From: Marinovum sp.
GTDB lineage: Bacteria > Pseudomonadota > Alphaproteobacteria > Rhodobacterales > Rhodobacteraceae
Assembly (NCBI GenBank): GCA_022447495.1
Contig: JAKVBH010000012.1
Coordinates: 1 to 64,000, forward strand
Direction: 5' to 3'
Length of the DNA: 64,000 bases
Positions 9,026-17,823 of the stretch are shown piece by piece. The notes beneath the pieces are model-generated. The model saw only the letters and a list, made by a program, of their open reading frames with translations, was not told the DNA's origin and ran no database searches. Each line of letters begins with the position of its first letter. Positions within the stretch are counted from its first letter, which is position 1. A program made the translations under genes and the position numbers.

Positions 9026-10915
9026 ATGGGATATTCAGACGTTTACAAGGCGTGGAAAGCCGATCCAGAAACATTTTGGATGAATGCGGCTTCAGCCATC
9101 GACTGGGACACGGCGCCAACCCAAGCCCTCACCGACCATGGCGAGAACATGTACGAGTGGTTCGTGGATGGCATGGTGAACACATGCTGGAACGCCGTTG
9201 ATCGCCACGTAGAAGCGGGCCGCGGTGACCAAGTGGCCGTGATCCATGATAGCCCAATCACAGGGACCAAAGCGAACATCACCTATTCCGAGCTGCGCGA
9301 CCGCGTATCACGGCTCGCAGGGGCTTTAAAATCCAAGGGAGTCAAAAAAGGAGATCGAGTCATTATCTATATGCCGATGGTGCCTGAAGCGCTCGACGCC
9401 ATGTTGGCATGTGCGCGGTTGGGTGCGATTCACTCTGTGGTGTTTGGCGGCTTTGCATCCAATGAACTGGCCGTGCGTCTTGATGACGCCAAACCCAAAG
9501 CAATCATTGCCGCATCCTGCGGTCTCGAGCCCGGCCGGGTCGTAAGCTACAAACCTCTGATTGATGGTGCCATTGAATTGGCCGATCACAAACCTGACTT
9601 CTGTGTAATCTTCCAGCGTGAGGACGAGACCGCGGTGCTGGGTCCACGCGATGTGGATTGGGATGAGATCCAAGCCAGTGCCGAGCCTGCCGACTGCGTA
9701 TCGGTCGAAGGAAACCACCCCGCCTACATTCTCTACACGTCCGGCACCACAGGCGCGCCGAAGGGCGTCGTGCGGCCTACGGGCGGGCATTTGGTGGCTC
9801 TGCAGTGGACCATGAAGAACATCTATAACGTCGACCCCGGCGAAGTGTTCTGGGCCGCCTCCGACGTAGGATGGGTCGTGGGACACAGCTATATTTGCTA
9901 CGCACCATTGATTGCAGGAAATACCACCATCGTATTTGAAGGCAAACCCGTGGGGACGCCCGACGCCAGCACCTTCTGGCGAGTGATTCAAGAGCATGGC
10001 GTCAAAAGCTTCTTCACCGCTCCCACCGCGTTCCGTGCCGTGAAACGCGAAGATCCCACAGGCGATCTGGTCAAAAAATACGACGTCTCGGGATTGCGGG
10101 CAGTCTTCCTCGCAGGTGAGCGAGCCGATCCTGACACCATCGAATGGGCTCAAGAACAACTCAATGTGCCCGTCATTGACCATTGGTGGCAAACCGAAAC
10201 GGGATATGCCATCGCAGCAAACCCAATTGGCCTAGAACAATTGCCCATCAAACTGGGATCCCCTGCTGTGCCTATGCCGGGGTTCGACGTTCAAGTTTTG
10301 GACGAAGGAGGCAATGCGGTGGACGCTGGAACACTGGGCGCCATCGCCGTCAAAATGCCATTGCCGCCCGGCACTTTGCCCACCCTTTGGAATGCCGAGG
10401 CGCGGTTCAAGAAATCCTATCTCACCACATTCCCAGGCTACTACGAAACCGGTGATGCGGGCATGATTGATGAGGACGGGTATCTCTATATCATGGCGCG
10501 CACAGATGACGTGATCAACGTCGCAGGTCACCGTTTGTCCACTGGCGCGATGGAAGAGGTTCTCGCTGCTCATCCAGATGTGGCCGAATGTGCTGTGATC
10601 GGTGTCACGGACCAGCTTAAAGGCCAGTTGCCGGTGGGCTTTCTCTGCCTCAATGCCGGTAGTCCCCGCGACCACGGAGAAGTGGTGACCGAGGTGGTCA
10701 AGCTCGTGCGTGAAAAAATTGGTCCTGTAGCAGCCTTCAAACTCGCCGTTGTTGTTGATCGTTTGCCCAAGACTCGGTCTGGCAAAATCCTGCGCGGGAC
10801 AATGGTCAAAATCGCGGATAGCGAAGACTATAAAATGCCTGCGACCATCGATGACCCGGTCATTCTTGATGAGATCAAGGACGCGCTGAAAACCATCGGA
10901 TACGCCGAGCAGTGA
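9026..10915 (+). CDS. prpE: Propionyl-CoA synthetase
   Basis: This 629-residue AMP-forming acyl-CoA synthetase activates propionate to propionyl-CoA with ATP and CoA in the cytoplasm. The N-terminal domain common to acetyl- and propionyl-CoA synthetases is present (residues about 1-60). The phosphate loop YTSGTTGAPKG lies near residue 236, then HWWQTETGYAI, YETGDAGMIDEDGYLYIMAR, and the lysine of PKTRSGKILRG near 580-590 that is often acetylated. FFTAPTAFRAVKRED and the overall length match PrpE more closely than Acs. GGAGGGCACC precedes the ATG. Upstream paired palindromes are a candidate operator. No methylcitrate-cycle or propionyl-CoA carboxylase genes are in the window. Confidence 0.93.
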   Translation: MGYSDVYKAWKADPETFWMNAASAIDWDTAPTQALTDHGENMYEWFVDGMVNTCWNAVDRHVEAGRGDQVAVIHDSPITGTKANITYSELRDRVSRLAGALKSKGVKKGDRVIIYMPMVPEALDAMLACARLGAIHSVVFGGFASNELAVRLDDAKPKAIIAASCGLEPGRVVSYKPLIDGAIELADHKPDFCVIFQREDETAVLGPRDVDWDEIQASAEPADCVSVEGNHPAYILYTSGTTGAPKGVVRPTGGHLVALQWTMKNIYNVDPGEVFWAASDVGWVVGHSYICYAPLIAGNTTIVFEGKPVGTPDASTFWRVIQEHGVKSFFTAPTAFRAVKREDPTGDLVKKYDVSGLRAVFLAGERADPDTIEWAQEQLNVPVIDHWWQTETGYAIAANPIGLEQLPIKLGSPAVPMPGFDVQVLDEGGNAVDAGTLGAIAVKMPLPPGTLPTLWNAEARFKKSYLTTFPGYYETGDAGMIDEDGYLYIMARTDDVINVAGHRLSTGAMEEVLAAHPDVAECAVIGVTDQLKGQLPVGFLCLNAGSPRDHGEVVTEVVKLVREKIGPVAAFKLAVVVDRLPKTRSGKILRGTMVKIADSEDYKMPATIDDPVILDEIKDALKTIGYAEQ

Positions 10916-10980
10916 GCCAATTTCCGGGCCGTGCGATTTTGTCACTAGCCCGAGAATGATGCTCAGCTATATTGTTTGCC

Positions 10981-11475
10981 ATGAGATTGTTAGCAATCGC
11001 GACGGCATCGCAAATGGTGATGGCAGGTTCAGTAGAAACACATGACTGGCGCTTTGTGACGGATCAAGTCATGGGCGGCGTTTCGACTGGCCAAATGGCG
11101 TTGTCGAGCGAAGGACTTCACCTCACAGGGAAAGTCAGCACCGCCAACAACGGTGGATTTGTCCAAGTTCGTGCGCCTGTGGGACCGTTTTCCACCGACA
11201 CAAAGGGACTTCGGCTCGACATTCGGGGTGATGGCCAAACCTACTTCATTCATCTTCGGACAAAAGAACTCCGGCGCCCTTGGCACTATTACCAAGCCAA
11301 ATTTGAAACTACGCAGGATTGGCAACAAATTACCCTGCCCTGGAGCGCCTTCAAACCTTCGAATTCTGGATTGACCAAGGTGCCGGAGCCGGAATCCATC
11401 CAAACGATCGCATTGGTGGCCTACGGTCGAGACCACGAGGCCGATGTGTGGCTACGGCGCTTTACACCGTACTAA
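10981..11475 (+). CDS. CIA30-family protein (complex I intermediate-associated type)
   Basis: This 164-residue protein has a short hydrophobic N terminus that may be a signal peptide (RLLAIATASQMVMAGS) followed by a CIA30/NDUFAF1-like beta-sandwich. The family motif is seen in WRFVTDQVMGGVSTG, with QVRAPVGPFS and LPWSAFKP further on. Mitochondrial CIA30 helps assemble complex I; bacterial single-domain members are carbohydrate-binding-like proteins without a firm function. The ATG at 10981 is chosen; a TTG nine bases upstream is in frame but less likely. TATATT just upstream may be a -10 element. It follows prpE by 65 bases. Confidence 0.8.
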   Translation: MRLLAIATASQMVMAGSVETHDWRFVTDQVMGGVSTGQMALSSEGLHLTGKVSTANNGGFVQVRAPVGPFSTDTKGLRLDIRGDGQTYFIHLRTKELRRPWHYYQAKFETTQDWQQITLPWSAFKPSNSGLTKVPEPESIQTIALVAYGRDHEADVWLRRFTPY

Positions 11476-12818
11476 AGAAGACGCTATGGTTGCCTCTTTC
11501 AAGCTGCACAAGTGGATCCCAACTGCAGCGTGTGGAGCCTACTTTTACGCAGAAGATCCCAGTTCATATTCAATCCAATACTTCGGAGCAACGCTGTCGC
11601 TTCCAGTTTTGGCCGCTGCAACGTTCACAGCAACTCTTGGTATCGCTGACCCGTTTTGGCATCCTTCAAACATGAAGATGTTTCGAAATGCCCAAAAGTA
11701 GGTAGCGCTGGATCAAGCGTCAAAAGAAGTTGTGCATGAACACATGTTCAGCGCTATCACCGGACGCATACAGAATATTTGACGATTCATCCCTTAGCTG
11801 GTGGGTCAGTACCGACGCACACCCTTCAATTGATTTGTGCGACGTCTCTAGCGCGCGAGATCAAGACCGCGCGCCCGGATGTCGAAGGGGGCTTTCCGGG
11901 CGCGCAGCGATGGCCTCAAGTCAAGCGAGGACCATTCGGAGATCTGACAAATTGATTTGGAAAAACATGTAAGACACGTGGTTCGCAGCCCGTTCGAAAA
12001 ACAGTGGGCGCGCACACCAAATGCATGCGCACCCTGTTGTTCAACCAACGCCGGCGCCGGTCTTACCGTTTAATATTCGGGACAAATTTTCCTCAAATGC
12101 CCGTCAACTCGTTACTAAATCCAAAGACACATTCCGAAGGGCGGCTCCTAGGCGTAAATGTGGTCAATTTCTGTCATTGTTGCGGGCTGAGCCTCTAGTG
12201 TCCTCGCAGCAAAATGAGTGTTTCAATCAAGGAAACAAGGGGCCACAGTTTGATACCATATATGACGCAGCCTTCGCAGGATGGAGGCATAATGAGGGCG
12301 CGAAAGTGGAAGATTCTCATGAATGGGCTCGAGACACTGCACTATCCGCGCGCAACGACCTCAACCAGATGACGCAACCGACCCATGCCCGAACAACCCG
12401 CTTGCCATAACGACAGAGTCATTGATGAGAGGAACAAAACAAAACTGCTAAAGCCCACATAGTGCAGCGCCAAGCGACCTCGGGCTTCATTCCTCAATGA
12501 TTGGAGGTTTCGGGAAATTCCCCCAAAAGCGTGACTCGTTTCCTTTGAATGCCCTCGAAATCGCAATCACCCGGAATTGTTACGAACTCCAAGACGATCG
12601 CGCGACAAAATATCTTCGATTTTTGGCCTCCGTTTCAGGCCTCAAAAAAGGAATCGGGGCAGGTGCGGGACTGTAGACCGAGATACATTACAAGTTCAGA
12701 TAATTGCGTAAAGAATAAATAATTTCAAATACTTTCAGATAGTTATATTACTTCACACCACACATCCATTACCTTCGCAATCTCTCGCTATTCGGCCCCG
12801 TGAAGCGGTACAACACAT
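11476..12818. other. Gene-poor interval, no intact gene recognised
   Basis: This 1.3-kb stretch has only short frames with poor codon use. One possible remnant lies near 11750-11960 on the plus strand: a frame without a start codon that reads GGSVPTHTLQLICATSLARE and later GFPGAQRWPQVKRGPFGDL before a stop, with GC-rich third positions. A 129-codon frame at 12021-12410 has no recognisable domain and no good ribosome-binding site. A 71-codon frame beginning ATG at 11486, right after the CIA30 gene, is also unsupported. The right end (12700-12780) is AT-rich. I read the interval as decayed sequence. Confidence 0.5.
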
Positions 12819-12843
12819 GAAAAAGACCCGCATTTACGCGGGC
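12819..12843 (-). terminator. Rho-independent terminator of the pspA operon
   Basis: On the minus strand GCCCGC, a short loop and GCGGGT form a stem followed by CTTTTTC, 24 bases after the stop of the YiaA/B-type gene. T residues on the other side make it possibly bidirectional. Confidence 0.8.
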
Positions 12844-12866
12844 CCTTCTCTGTTTTTAATCCTCCG

Positions 12867-13139
12867 CTATGCAGGGTCTTTGAGCGCGTCCTCGAGCAGC
12901 TTCTCGTTGCGCGCATCCTCGATCTTGCGCAAACGATCTTCGCTGGATTTCCATTCAAAACGATACTTAACCACGTTGATGAGCGATATGGTGAGCATCA
13001 AAATGCCCATGCCCCAGTACCCTTTCGTGGCGAGCGGCACTTCAGTGGAGAGATACAGGGACAGGCCAAGCAAAACGTATGCAATCAGAACGCCCACGAC
13101 ATTGATGGCCATGATGAGTGTATTGTCATTTTGAGTCAT
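12867..13139 (-). CDS. YiaA/YiaB two-helix-domain membrane protein
   Basis: This 90-residue inner-membrane protein has two hydrophobic helices (LIMAINVVGVLIAYVLLGLS and GYWGMGILMLTISLINVVKY) and a charged C-terminal tail predicted to be helical (SSEDRLRKIEDARNEKL). The two-helix unit matches the YiaA/B domain, whose function is unknown. It lies 38 bases downstream of pspA on the same strand and before a terminator, so the two are very probably cotranscribed. In that setting it may be a membrane partner of PspA, taking the place of PspB/PspC, which are absent; this is inference. Confidence 0.8.
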   Translation of the reverse strand: MTQNDNTLIMAINVVGVLIAYVLLGLSLYLSTEVPLATKGYWGMGILMLTISLINVVKYRFEWKSSEDRLRKIEDARNEKLLEDALKDPA

Positions 13140-13177
13140 GGATTTGGTCTCCTAGTGATGTCTAGAATTAGGTAAAA

Positions 13178-13849
13178 TTAAGATTTCAGCCGGGCCAAGA
13201 TGTCGGCGGCTGTGGATTTGTTAGAAGCACCAACACCGGCTTCAGCCATACGGTCAGCAAGGCCACTATACGAAAGCTCTTGATCGATCTCCGCCAGGAT
13301 CTGTGCTTTCTCAAAAGGATCATCCTGGCCCATCACCTCGGCGATCAGTTCCTCTGCTTCCGCCATGGCATTGTCGCCTGATCCAATTTGGTTCAAGCGC
13401 GTTTGCATCCCTTGTTCTTTGCGAATGGCACGGGCCGTGACGGCGTTTTGCTTGAGGTCAACCATGCGACGGTGACTGGCTTCAGTCGTTTGGTGCAATT
13501 GCAAGATACGAGTTTCCAACCGGTCTAGCGTGGTTTGCCGTGTCTGAGCTTCGTTTTCCATTTGAGCGATGGCGCGAGCGGCCTCTTCTGCCAGGTCCAT
13601 GCGATCCTTAGACAAGGCCTCTTTGGCCCGTACCATAAGGTCTAGAATGCGCTTGGACAAGGTCTCCAGTTGTGTGGCCTGCCCGCGCCTTTGTTGAATG
13701 AGCCACGCCAAAGTCACTCGCGCTGCTTTATGGGCGTCCGTTGCTTCACGTAACTTTTGATCAATAAGTTCAATCGCATAAATGCTGCGAACTTGCTCGT
13801 CTGCGCGAGCTGAAGCTCCAGTGACCAAAGTCCTGAGGGTCGCAAACAT
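13178..13849 (-). CDS. pspA: PspA/IM30-family protein
   Basis: This 223-residue protein is almost entirely helical and charged, as expected for the PspA/IM30/Vipp1 (ESCRT-III-like) family that coats and protects the inner membrane under envelope stress. It begins MFATLRTLVTGASARADEQV, a likely amphipathic helix, followed by a long coiled coil (residues about 25-150, LDRLETRILQLHQTTEAS) and an alpha-helical end (ADILARLKS). A strong AAAGGAGG lies just before the ATG. Psp partners PspB, PspC and PspF are absent. Instead a TetR gene is directly upstream and three copies of a palindrome lie in the 141-bp gap, which suggests repression by TetR rather than sigma-54 control. Confidence 0.82.
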   Translation of the reverse strand: MFATLRTLVTGASARADEQVRSIYAIELIDQKLREATDAHKAARVTLAWLIQQRRGQATQLETLSKRILDLMVRAKEALSKDRMDLAEEAARAIAQMENEAQTRQTTLDRLETRILQLHQTTEASHRRMVDLKQNAVTARAIRKEQGMQTRLNQIGSGDNAMAEAEELIAEVMGQDDPFEKAQILAEIDQELSYSGLADRMAEAGVGASNKSTAADILARLKS

Positions 13850-13878
13850 ATTTGTCCTCCTTTACTGTTTTTGGAACG

Positions 13879-13948
13879 TGAACCCCGTTCATACACTGAA
13901 GCTAGAGATATAATGAACGCCGTTCAAGTCACCATTGAACGGCGTTCA
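13879..13948. promoter_or_regulatory. Three-copy TGAAC(N3)GTTCA operator in the pspA promoter
   Basis: Three 13-bp inverted repeats lie between the TetR gene and pspA: TGAACCCCGTTCA at 13879-13891, TGAACGCCGTTCA at 13914-13926 and TGAACGGCGTTCA at 13936-13948. The last two are identical except for the central base and are 22 bp apart centre to centre, two helical turns. The sequence and short spacing fit a TetR-family binding site, and the adjacent TetR gene is the obvious candidate ligand. No copy was seen upstream of the TetR gene itself. Confidence 0.75.
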
Positions 13949-13990
13949 TAATGACGCGGCGTCAGATACTCAGCTGGGATTTAACGGATG

Positions 13991-14578
13991 TCAGTGGAAG
14001 TTCGTCAACAACCTGTGGATCATTGTGGCGATCTGATCCCGCGGCACGGCTGATATACGTTCTTCAAGTCCCAGAAGGACAATCCCGTGTACAGAGGAAA
14101 AGAGACCCCGGGTCAGCAATGCGATACCCTCGGGTCCCTCGTTCGGAAACAAGCGCGCCAAAGGGTCCGCGATATGCGCAAAAAGTATTTCAAGCTCATC
14201 GCGATACCATTGCGGCGCACCACTATCGCGCGACATTTCCAAATCGAACAAAGCACGCCAGAGTTTTGGATGTTCTGAGGCGAAATCCAAATACGCCAAA
14301 CTCAGTGCAATCAAATGATCCTTGGGGAGGCCTTCCAAGTTCTGCGTCGCCGCAGCCACCCGCGCGCCCAATTTACGAAACGTACGGCCGTTCACCTCAA
14401 GCGTAAGCGCTGTGAGATCGTCAAAGACATTGTAAATCGCACCAACCGAACAACCTGCCACTTTGGCGAGATCACGCGCGCGCAGGGTCCTAAGCCCGTC
14501 TTTGGCAATTTGAGCTTCAGCGACTTCTACCAGGCGCTCGCGCAAAGCTGCGCGCTGAGGGGAAAGCGTCATGGCCAT
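13991..14578 (-). CDS. TetR-family transcriptional regulator
   Basis: This 195-residue repressor has the TetR helix-turn-helix at residues about 10-55 ([20 protein letters not shown]), then a helical ligand-binding domain of the WHG/TetR_C type ([22 protein letters not shown]). It lies immediately upstream of pspA and the YiaA/B-type gene on the same strand. The gap of 141 bases contains three near-identical palindromes, so the likely target is the pspA operon. The ATG at 14578 is the first in the frame (a TTG at 14614 extends it); a second ATG follows two codons later. The ligand is unknown. Because pspA responds to membrane damage, a fatty or membrane-active molecule is possible, but that is a guess. 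Confidence 0.85.
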   Translation of the reverse strand: MAMTLSPQRAALRERLVEVAEAQIAKDGLRTLRARDLAKVAGCSVGAIYNVFDDLTALTLEVNGRTFRKLGARVAAATQNLEGLPKDHLIALSLAYLDFASEHPKLWRALFDLEMSRDSGAPQWYRDELEILFAHIADPLARLFPNEGPEGIALLTRGLFSSVHGIVLLGLEERISAVPRDQIATMIHRLLTNFH

Positions 14579-14807
14579 GTCTTTGTCCCGCACAAGTTCG
14601 TTCAACGAAAGCAACGCGTGCTCACGTAACCTTCATTTAGTCTGTCTTTCAGCCGCGCGTCAAAGCCACGGATTTTGAGCCTGACCGAAATTTCATAAAA
14701 GCTGCGCCGAAATTTGGCGAGCGGTCCGTTTCTTTCAACAGACGGTCCAGAAAGAAAAGTCTTGGCGGCGGATTATAAATTTGTCTGGAGGGTCCATGAG
14801 ATGACTA

Positions 14808-15543
14808 ATGAATGTACCACTTGCCATCACCATGAGCGTCATCACACTGGGGTTTTCCGTAAACGCCGCGACGGGCGCAGTTGAGGTGTCGACCGTTGGT
14901 TTAGATCGTTGCATTCTCTCAGGCGGTCTTCCCAATCACCCCACAGGTACTTTCCCCAACACAGGCAATCCACATTCAATGCGGTCACAGAACACGCGCG
15001 TCTGCATACCAATGGAGCCGCAGAAAGGTCTGACCGCACGCGATGTGCAAACGAGCGGCATCGCTAAAAACGGTGTTCTGATCCGCCCCGGCACAGCCGA
15101 CTAATACGATCCCTCAAGCCAAAGAGGGTTTTCCCGCGATGATAGTTCAGGATGGAACCTCGAAGGTATGGGGTCCGCCGACATGCTTGGGCTTGATCAT
15201 AACAACGCGCATGTCGATGAACTCGGCCTCTATCATTATAATGGCATGCCGCCGGCTCTGGAAAAGACATCAAACGGCACCTTGGTCAGTTGGGCAGCAG
15301 ATGGATTTGAGATCCACCATGTTGGCATGTCCGCCAAGTCGTCTTGGATGCTCAAAACTGGCATCCGGCAGGGCGTATGACAGAACTTATTTTGCAGATT
15401 ACGAATTCATCTCAGGCTCCGGGAACCTCGATCAATGCAATGGCGCCACGACTCCAGACGGGCGCTATGTCTATTTCGCAAAGGCCACCTATCCCTTTTT
15501 CCCCCTGTGTCTCTACGGAACCGACATCACCCGTATCCGGTAA
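14808..15543 (+). pseudogene. YHYH-domain secreted protein, broken
   Basis: The gene starts with a plausible signal peptide (NVPLAITMSVITLGFSVNA) and keeps frame to a TAA at 15102-15104. The same frame then continues for another 90 codons with clear YHYH-family sequence (GMGSADMLGLDHNNAHVDE, PPALEKTSNGTLVSWAADGF). Near 15365 the frame shifts by one base and the rest of the domain (DYEFISGSGNLDQCNG, FPLCLYGTDITRIR) is read in another frame to the stop at 15541-15543. The motif that names the family reads LYHYN instead of YHYH. One nonsense change, one frameshift and a lost signature residue show a non-functional gene. Family function is unknown; the intact protein was about 240 residues. Confidence 0.85.
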
Positions 15544-15610
15544 AGACCATCCTGAAAATACCATCGCGGATTCACTTTACAGAGGGGGCGTTTTCGGTTC
15601 CCCTCCTTTT

Positions 15611-16498
15611 ATGACGAGCACTCGTTCCCTTGAACGTCGATTGGGCGATGCAACACGGGCTCTTTTGCCCGCAGGCATCGCTGAATTCGTGATGTTCCTT
15701 CTCAAACAGGGGTGGGCCTGCATTTTTGGCTTTGGCGTGCTGGCTGGCCTCATCGTGACGGATCGCATGTGGCAAGAGGACTGGGCCGTCGCCCGCTATG
15801 ACGCCCTCTTGCTTTATGCCATCGCGCTTCAAACCATGTTCTTGGTGCTAAGGTTAGAAACATGGCGCGAGGTCCGTGTGATATTGTTGTTCCACCTTAC
15901 CGGCACAGTGATGGAGATCTTCAAAGTCAATGCAGGCTCCTGGGCCTATCCCGAACTAGGCATCTTCAAAGTCTTTGGCGTGCCGCTGTTCTCTGGATTT
16001 ATGTACGCAGCAGTTGGCAGTTACATCGCGCGCGTAATCCGCATTTTCGACATGCGGTTCGCACCCTATCCTCCCTTCTGGATGACGGTCGTCTTGGCCA
16101 GCGCGATCTATCTCAATTTCTTTGCCCATCATTTTATCTTGGACAGCCGATATGTCTTGATGGTTACAACCGTTGTCCTCTTTGCACGCACCCGCATCTG
16201 GTATTTCATTGGCGAAACGCCCCGTTGGATGCCATTACCTGTGGCGGCCTTCCTAGCAGCTTGTGCACTCTACGCGGCGGAAAACATAGGTCAAGCAACC
16301 AATACCTGGGTCTATGCAGGGCACACGCGGTTCGATTGGGTGAGCCCGGCGAAAATGGGGTCGTGGTACCTGCTTCTTTATGTGAGCTTTGTAACCGTCA
16401 CACTGGTGGTCCGCGACCACCTCTCCTCTGCGCCGGTCACACCAACCCGCGCCACCATAATACCAGGATCAACAGGACAAAAACCACAATCAGGTTGA
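15611..16498 (+). CDS. DUF817-family integral membrane protein
   Basis: This 295-residue protein has about eight transmembrane helices and matches DUF817 throughout. Conserved-looking segments are FLLKQGWACIFGFGVLAGLI, HLTGTVMEIFKVNAGSWAYP and GVPLFSGFMYAAVGSYIARV, and later AENIGQATNTWVYAGH. The family is widespread in bacteria and has no established function. The ATG at 15611 is selected because it begins the conserved part; no clear ribosome-binding site precedes it, and the open frame extends upstream through the end of the broken YHYH gene, which is an artefact. Its last 62 bases overlap the end of the convergent gene 16437-16811. Confidence 0.82.
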   Translation: MTSTRSLERRLGDATRALLPAGIAEFVMFLLKQGWACIFGFGVLAGLIVTDRMWQEDWAVARYDALLLYAIALQTMFLVLRLETWREVRVILLFHLTGTVMEIFKVNAGSWAYPELGIFKVFGVPLFSGFMYAAVGSYIARVIRIFDMRFAPYPPFWMTVVLASAIYLNFFAHHFILDSRYVLMVTTVVLFARTRIWYFIGETPRWMPLPVAAFLAACALYAAENIGQATNTWVYAGHTRFDWVSPAKMGSWYLLLYVSFVTVTLVVRDHLSSAPVTPTRATIIPGSTGQKPQSG

Positions 16499-16811
16499 AG
16501 ACATTGTTCCCCAGCCATGACAACCGTGCCCCTTTGCGGCGGTCTGCAGGATCCAGTGTTTCGAGATGTTCTGTTACTCTATCAAAGGCTCGGCGCAGTT
16601 CCGCCCAATCCAATTGTCGCGATAACTTGGGGTGGTGCGCCATCTGCAATGCTTCAGCCAAGCGCACCATGTCGGCCCGAACACGCTTTGGCAAACGGCG
16701 CCCTGCTTTGTTGGCTAACACAGCTAGATCGGAGCCACGGGAGCCCACCTTCTCTCGCACCAATTCCGCAAGGCTTGCCGCGCGCGTTTCTATATCAAAT
16801 GCTCCAGCCAT
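16437..16811 (-). CDS. Conserved hypothetical protein with C-terminal membrane anchor
   Basis: This 124-residue protein is charged and helical for the first 95 residues (RAASLAELVREKVGSRGSDL and DMVRLAEALQMAHHPKLSRQ) and ends in one hydrophobic helix (NLIVVFVLLILVLWWRG). That topology is of a tail-anchored protein with its body in the cytoplasm. I do not recognise a named family. Codon use is like that of neighbouring genes, and the frame overlaps the 3' end of the DUF817 gene tail to tail by 62 bases. Confidence 0.7.
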   Translation of the reverse strand: MAGAFDIETRAASLAELVREKVGSRGSDLAVLANKAGRRLPKRVRADMVRLAEALQMAHHPKLSRQLDWAELRRAFDRVTEHLETLDPADRRKGARLSWLGNNVFNLIVVFVLLILVLWWRGLV

Positions 16812-16957
16812 CCCCCACCCTTAGGGACGTGTTGAAAGGCGCTCAACCCGTCACGAACGCACAACTCAAAAAACTCGCCATCCCAAACTGAAATTTTGGA
16901 TCACGCACAGTGCAAACATCACTGGAAGCTCGCGTTCAGGCTCTTTAACTTGGTGGT

Positions 16958-17719
16958 ATGCTCAACGTTATCGAACATGGCATCAAAGGCGGTGTCCCAC
17001 TCATCATCGTGCACGGCCTCTACGGATCCGGTCGCAATTGGGGTGTGATCGCAAAGCGGCTCTCTGATCGGGGCCATGTGATCGCTGTGGACCAACGCAA
17101 TCACGGCGAGAGCCAGTGGGCCGCACCTCATAGCTACGCTGCCATGGCCTCAGACCTTGGGGAGGTTGTCGCCCACTACGGGGGCACCGCCGATGTCTTG
17201 GGACATTCCATGGGCGGCAAAGCCGCGATGATGCTGGCATTAAATAACCCAGGCATGGTGCGCTGCCTGGTCGTGGCGGACATCGCCCCGGTCACATACA
17301 GCCATAGCCAAATCCAATACATCCACGCCATGCGGGCCGTGGATTTGAGCCAAGTGAGCAAACGATCCGACGCGTCGGATCAATTGGCCAAGCAAGTGGA
17401 CGATCCCATCTTACAGAGCTTTTTCACACAGTCGCTCGACATCGCAAGCAAACGTTGGAAGCTGAACTTGGATCAATTGGCTGAGGACATGCCAGACATC
17501 CTGGGCTTTCCCGAAATCAATGCGAGGTTTTCAGCCCCAACGCTCTTCCTCACCGGTGCCAATTCCGAATATGTCCTGCCAGAGCATCGTCCGGCCATTC
17601 GCTCGTTGTTTCCCAGGGCTCGCTTTGCGAAAATAGCCAATGCGGGTCATTGGCTCCACGCCGAACAACCACGCGCCTTTGAAGCCAGTGTTCGTGCATT
17701 CTTCGATGCAGCGACCTGA
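16958..17719 (+). CDS. Alpha/beta hydrolase, YbfF-like esterase
   Basis: This 253-residue alpha/beta hydrolase carries the oxyanion segment IIVHGLYGSGRNWG, the VDQRNHGES block, the nucleophile elbow GHSMGGKAA (Ser in GxSxG) and a C-terminal NAGHWLHAE that supplies the catalytic histidine. The acid is probably the aspartate or glutamate in the FLTGANSEYV region. The pattern HGLYGSGRNW and DQRNHG is typical of the YbfF/ABHD11 group of short-chain acyl esterases. The natural substrate is not known. It stands alone between two genes on the other strand, with no clear ribosome-binding site (TTAACTTGGT) before the ATG. Confidence 0.85.
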   Translation: MLNVIEHGIKGGVPLIIVHGLYGSGRNWGVIAKRLSDRGHVIAVDQRNHGESQWAAPHSYAAMASDLGEVVAHYGGTADVLGHSMGGKAAMMLALNNPGMVRCLVVADIAPVTYSHSQIQYIHAMRAVDLSQVSKRSDASDQLAKQVDDPILQSFFTQSLDIASKRWKLNLDQLAEDMPDILGFPEINARFSAPTLFLTGANSEYVLPEHRPAIRSLFPRARFAKIANAGHWLHAEQPRAFEASVRAFFDAAT

Positions 17720-17823
17720 TTTCATTTTTCGGAATAGAAGTCCCATTTTTGCGAAAATGAGACAATCATCATTGTGTCGGCATGGCTGCGGGCGTCCTAT
17801 GGGCCATGGGCACTGGACGCACC

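Noticed and set aside
9326-10192. 288-codon open frame antisense to prpE
   Set aside because: The opposite strand encodes a fully motif-supported propionyl-CoA synthetase; this frame has no recognisable domain or ribosome-binding site.
12021-12410. 129-codon open frame in the gene-poor gap
   Set aside because: There is no domain, signal peptide, ribosome-binding site or codon bias; frames of this length occur by chance here.
15862-16824. 320-codon open frame overlapping DUF817 in another frame
   Set aside because: DUF817 matches through the same bases and the alternative product is Arg/His/Cys rich with no domain.
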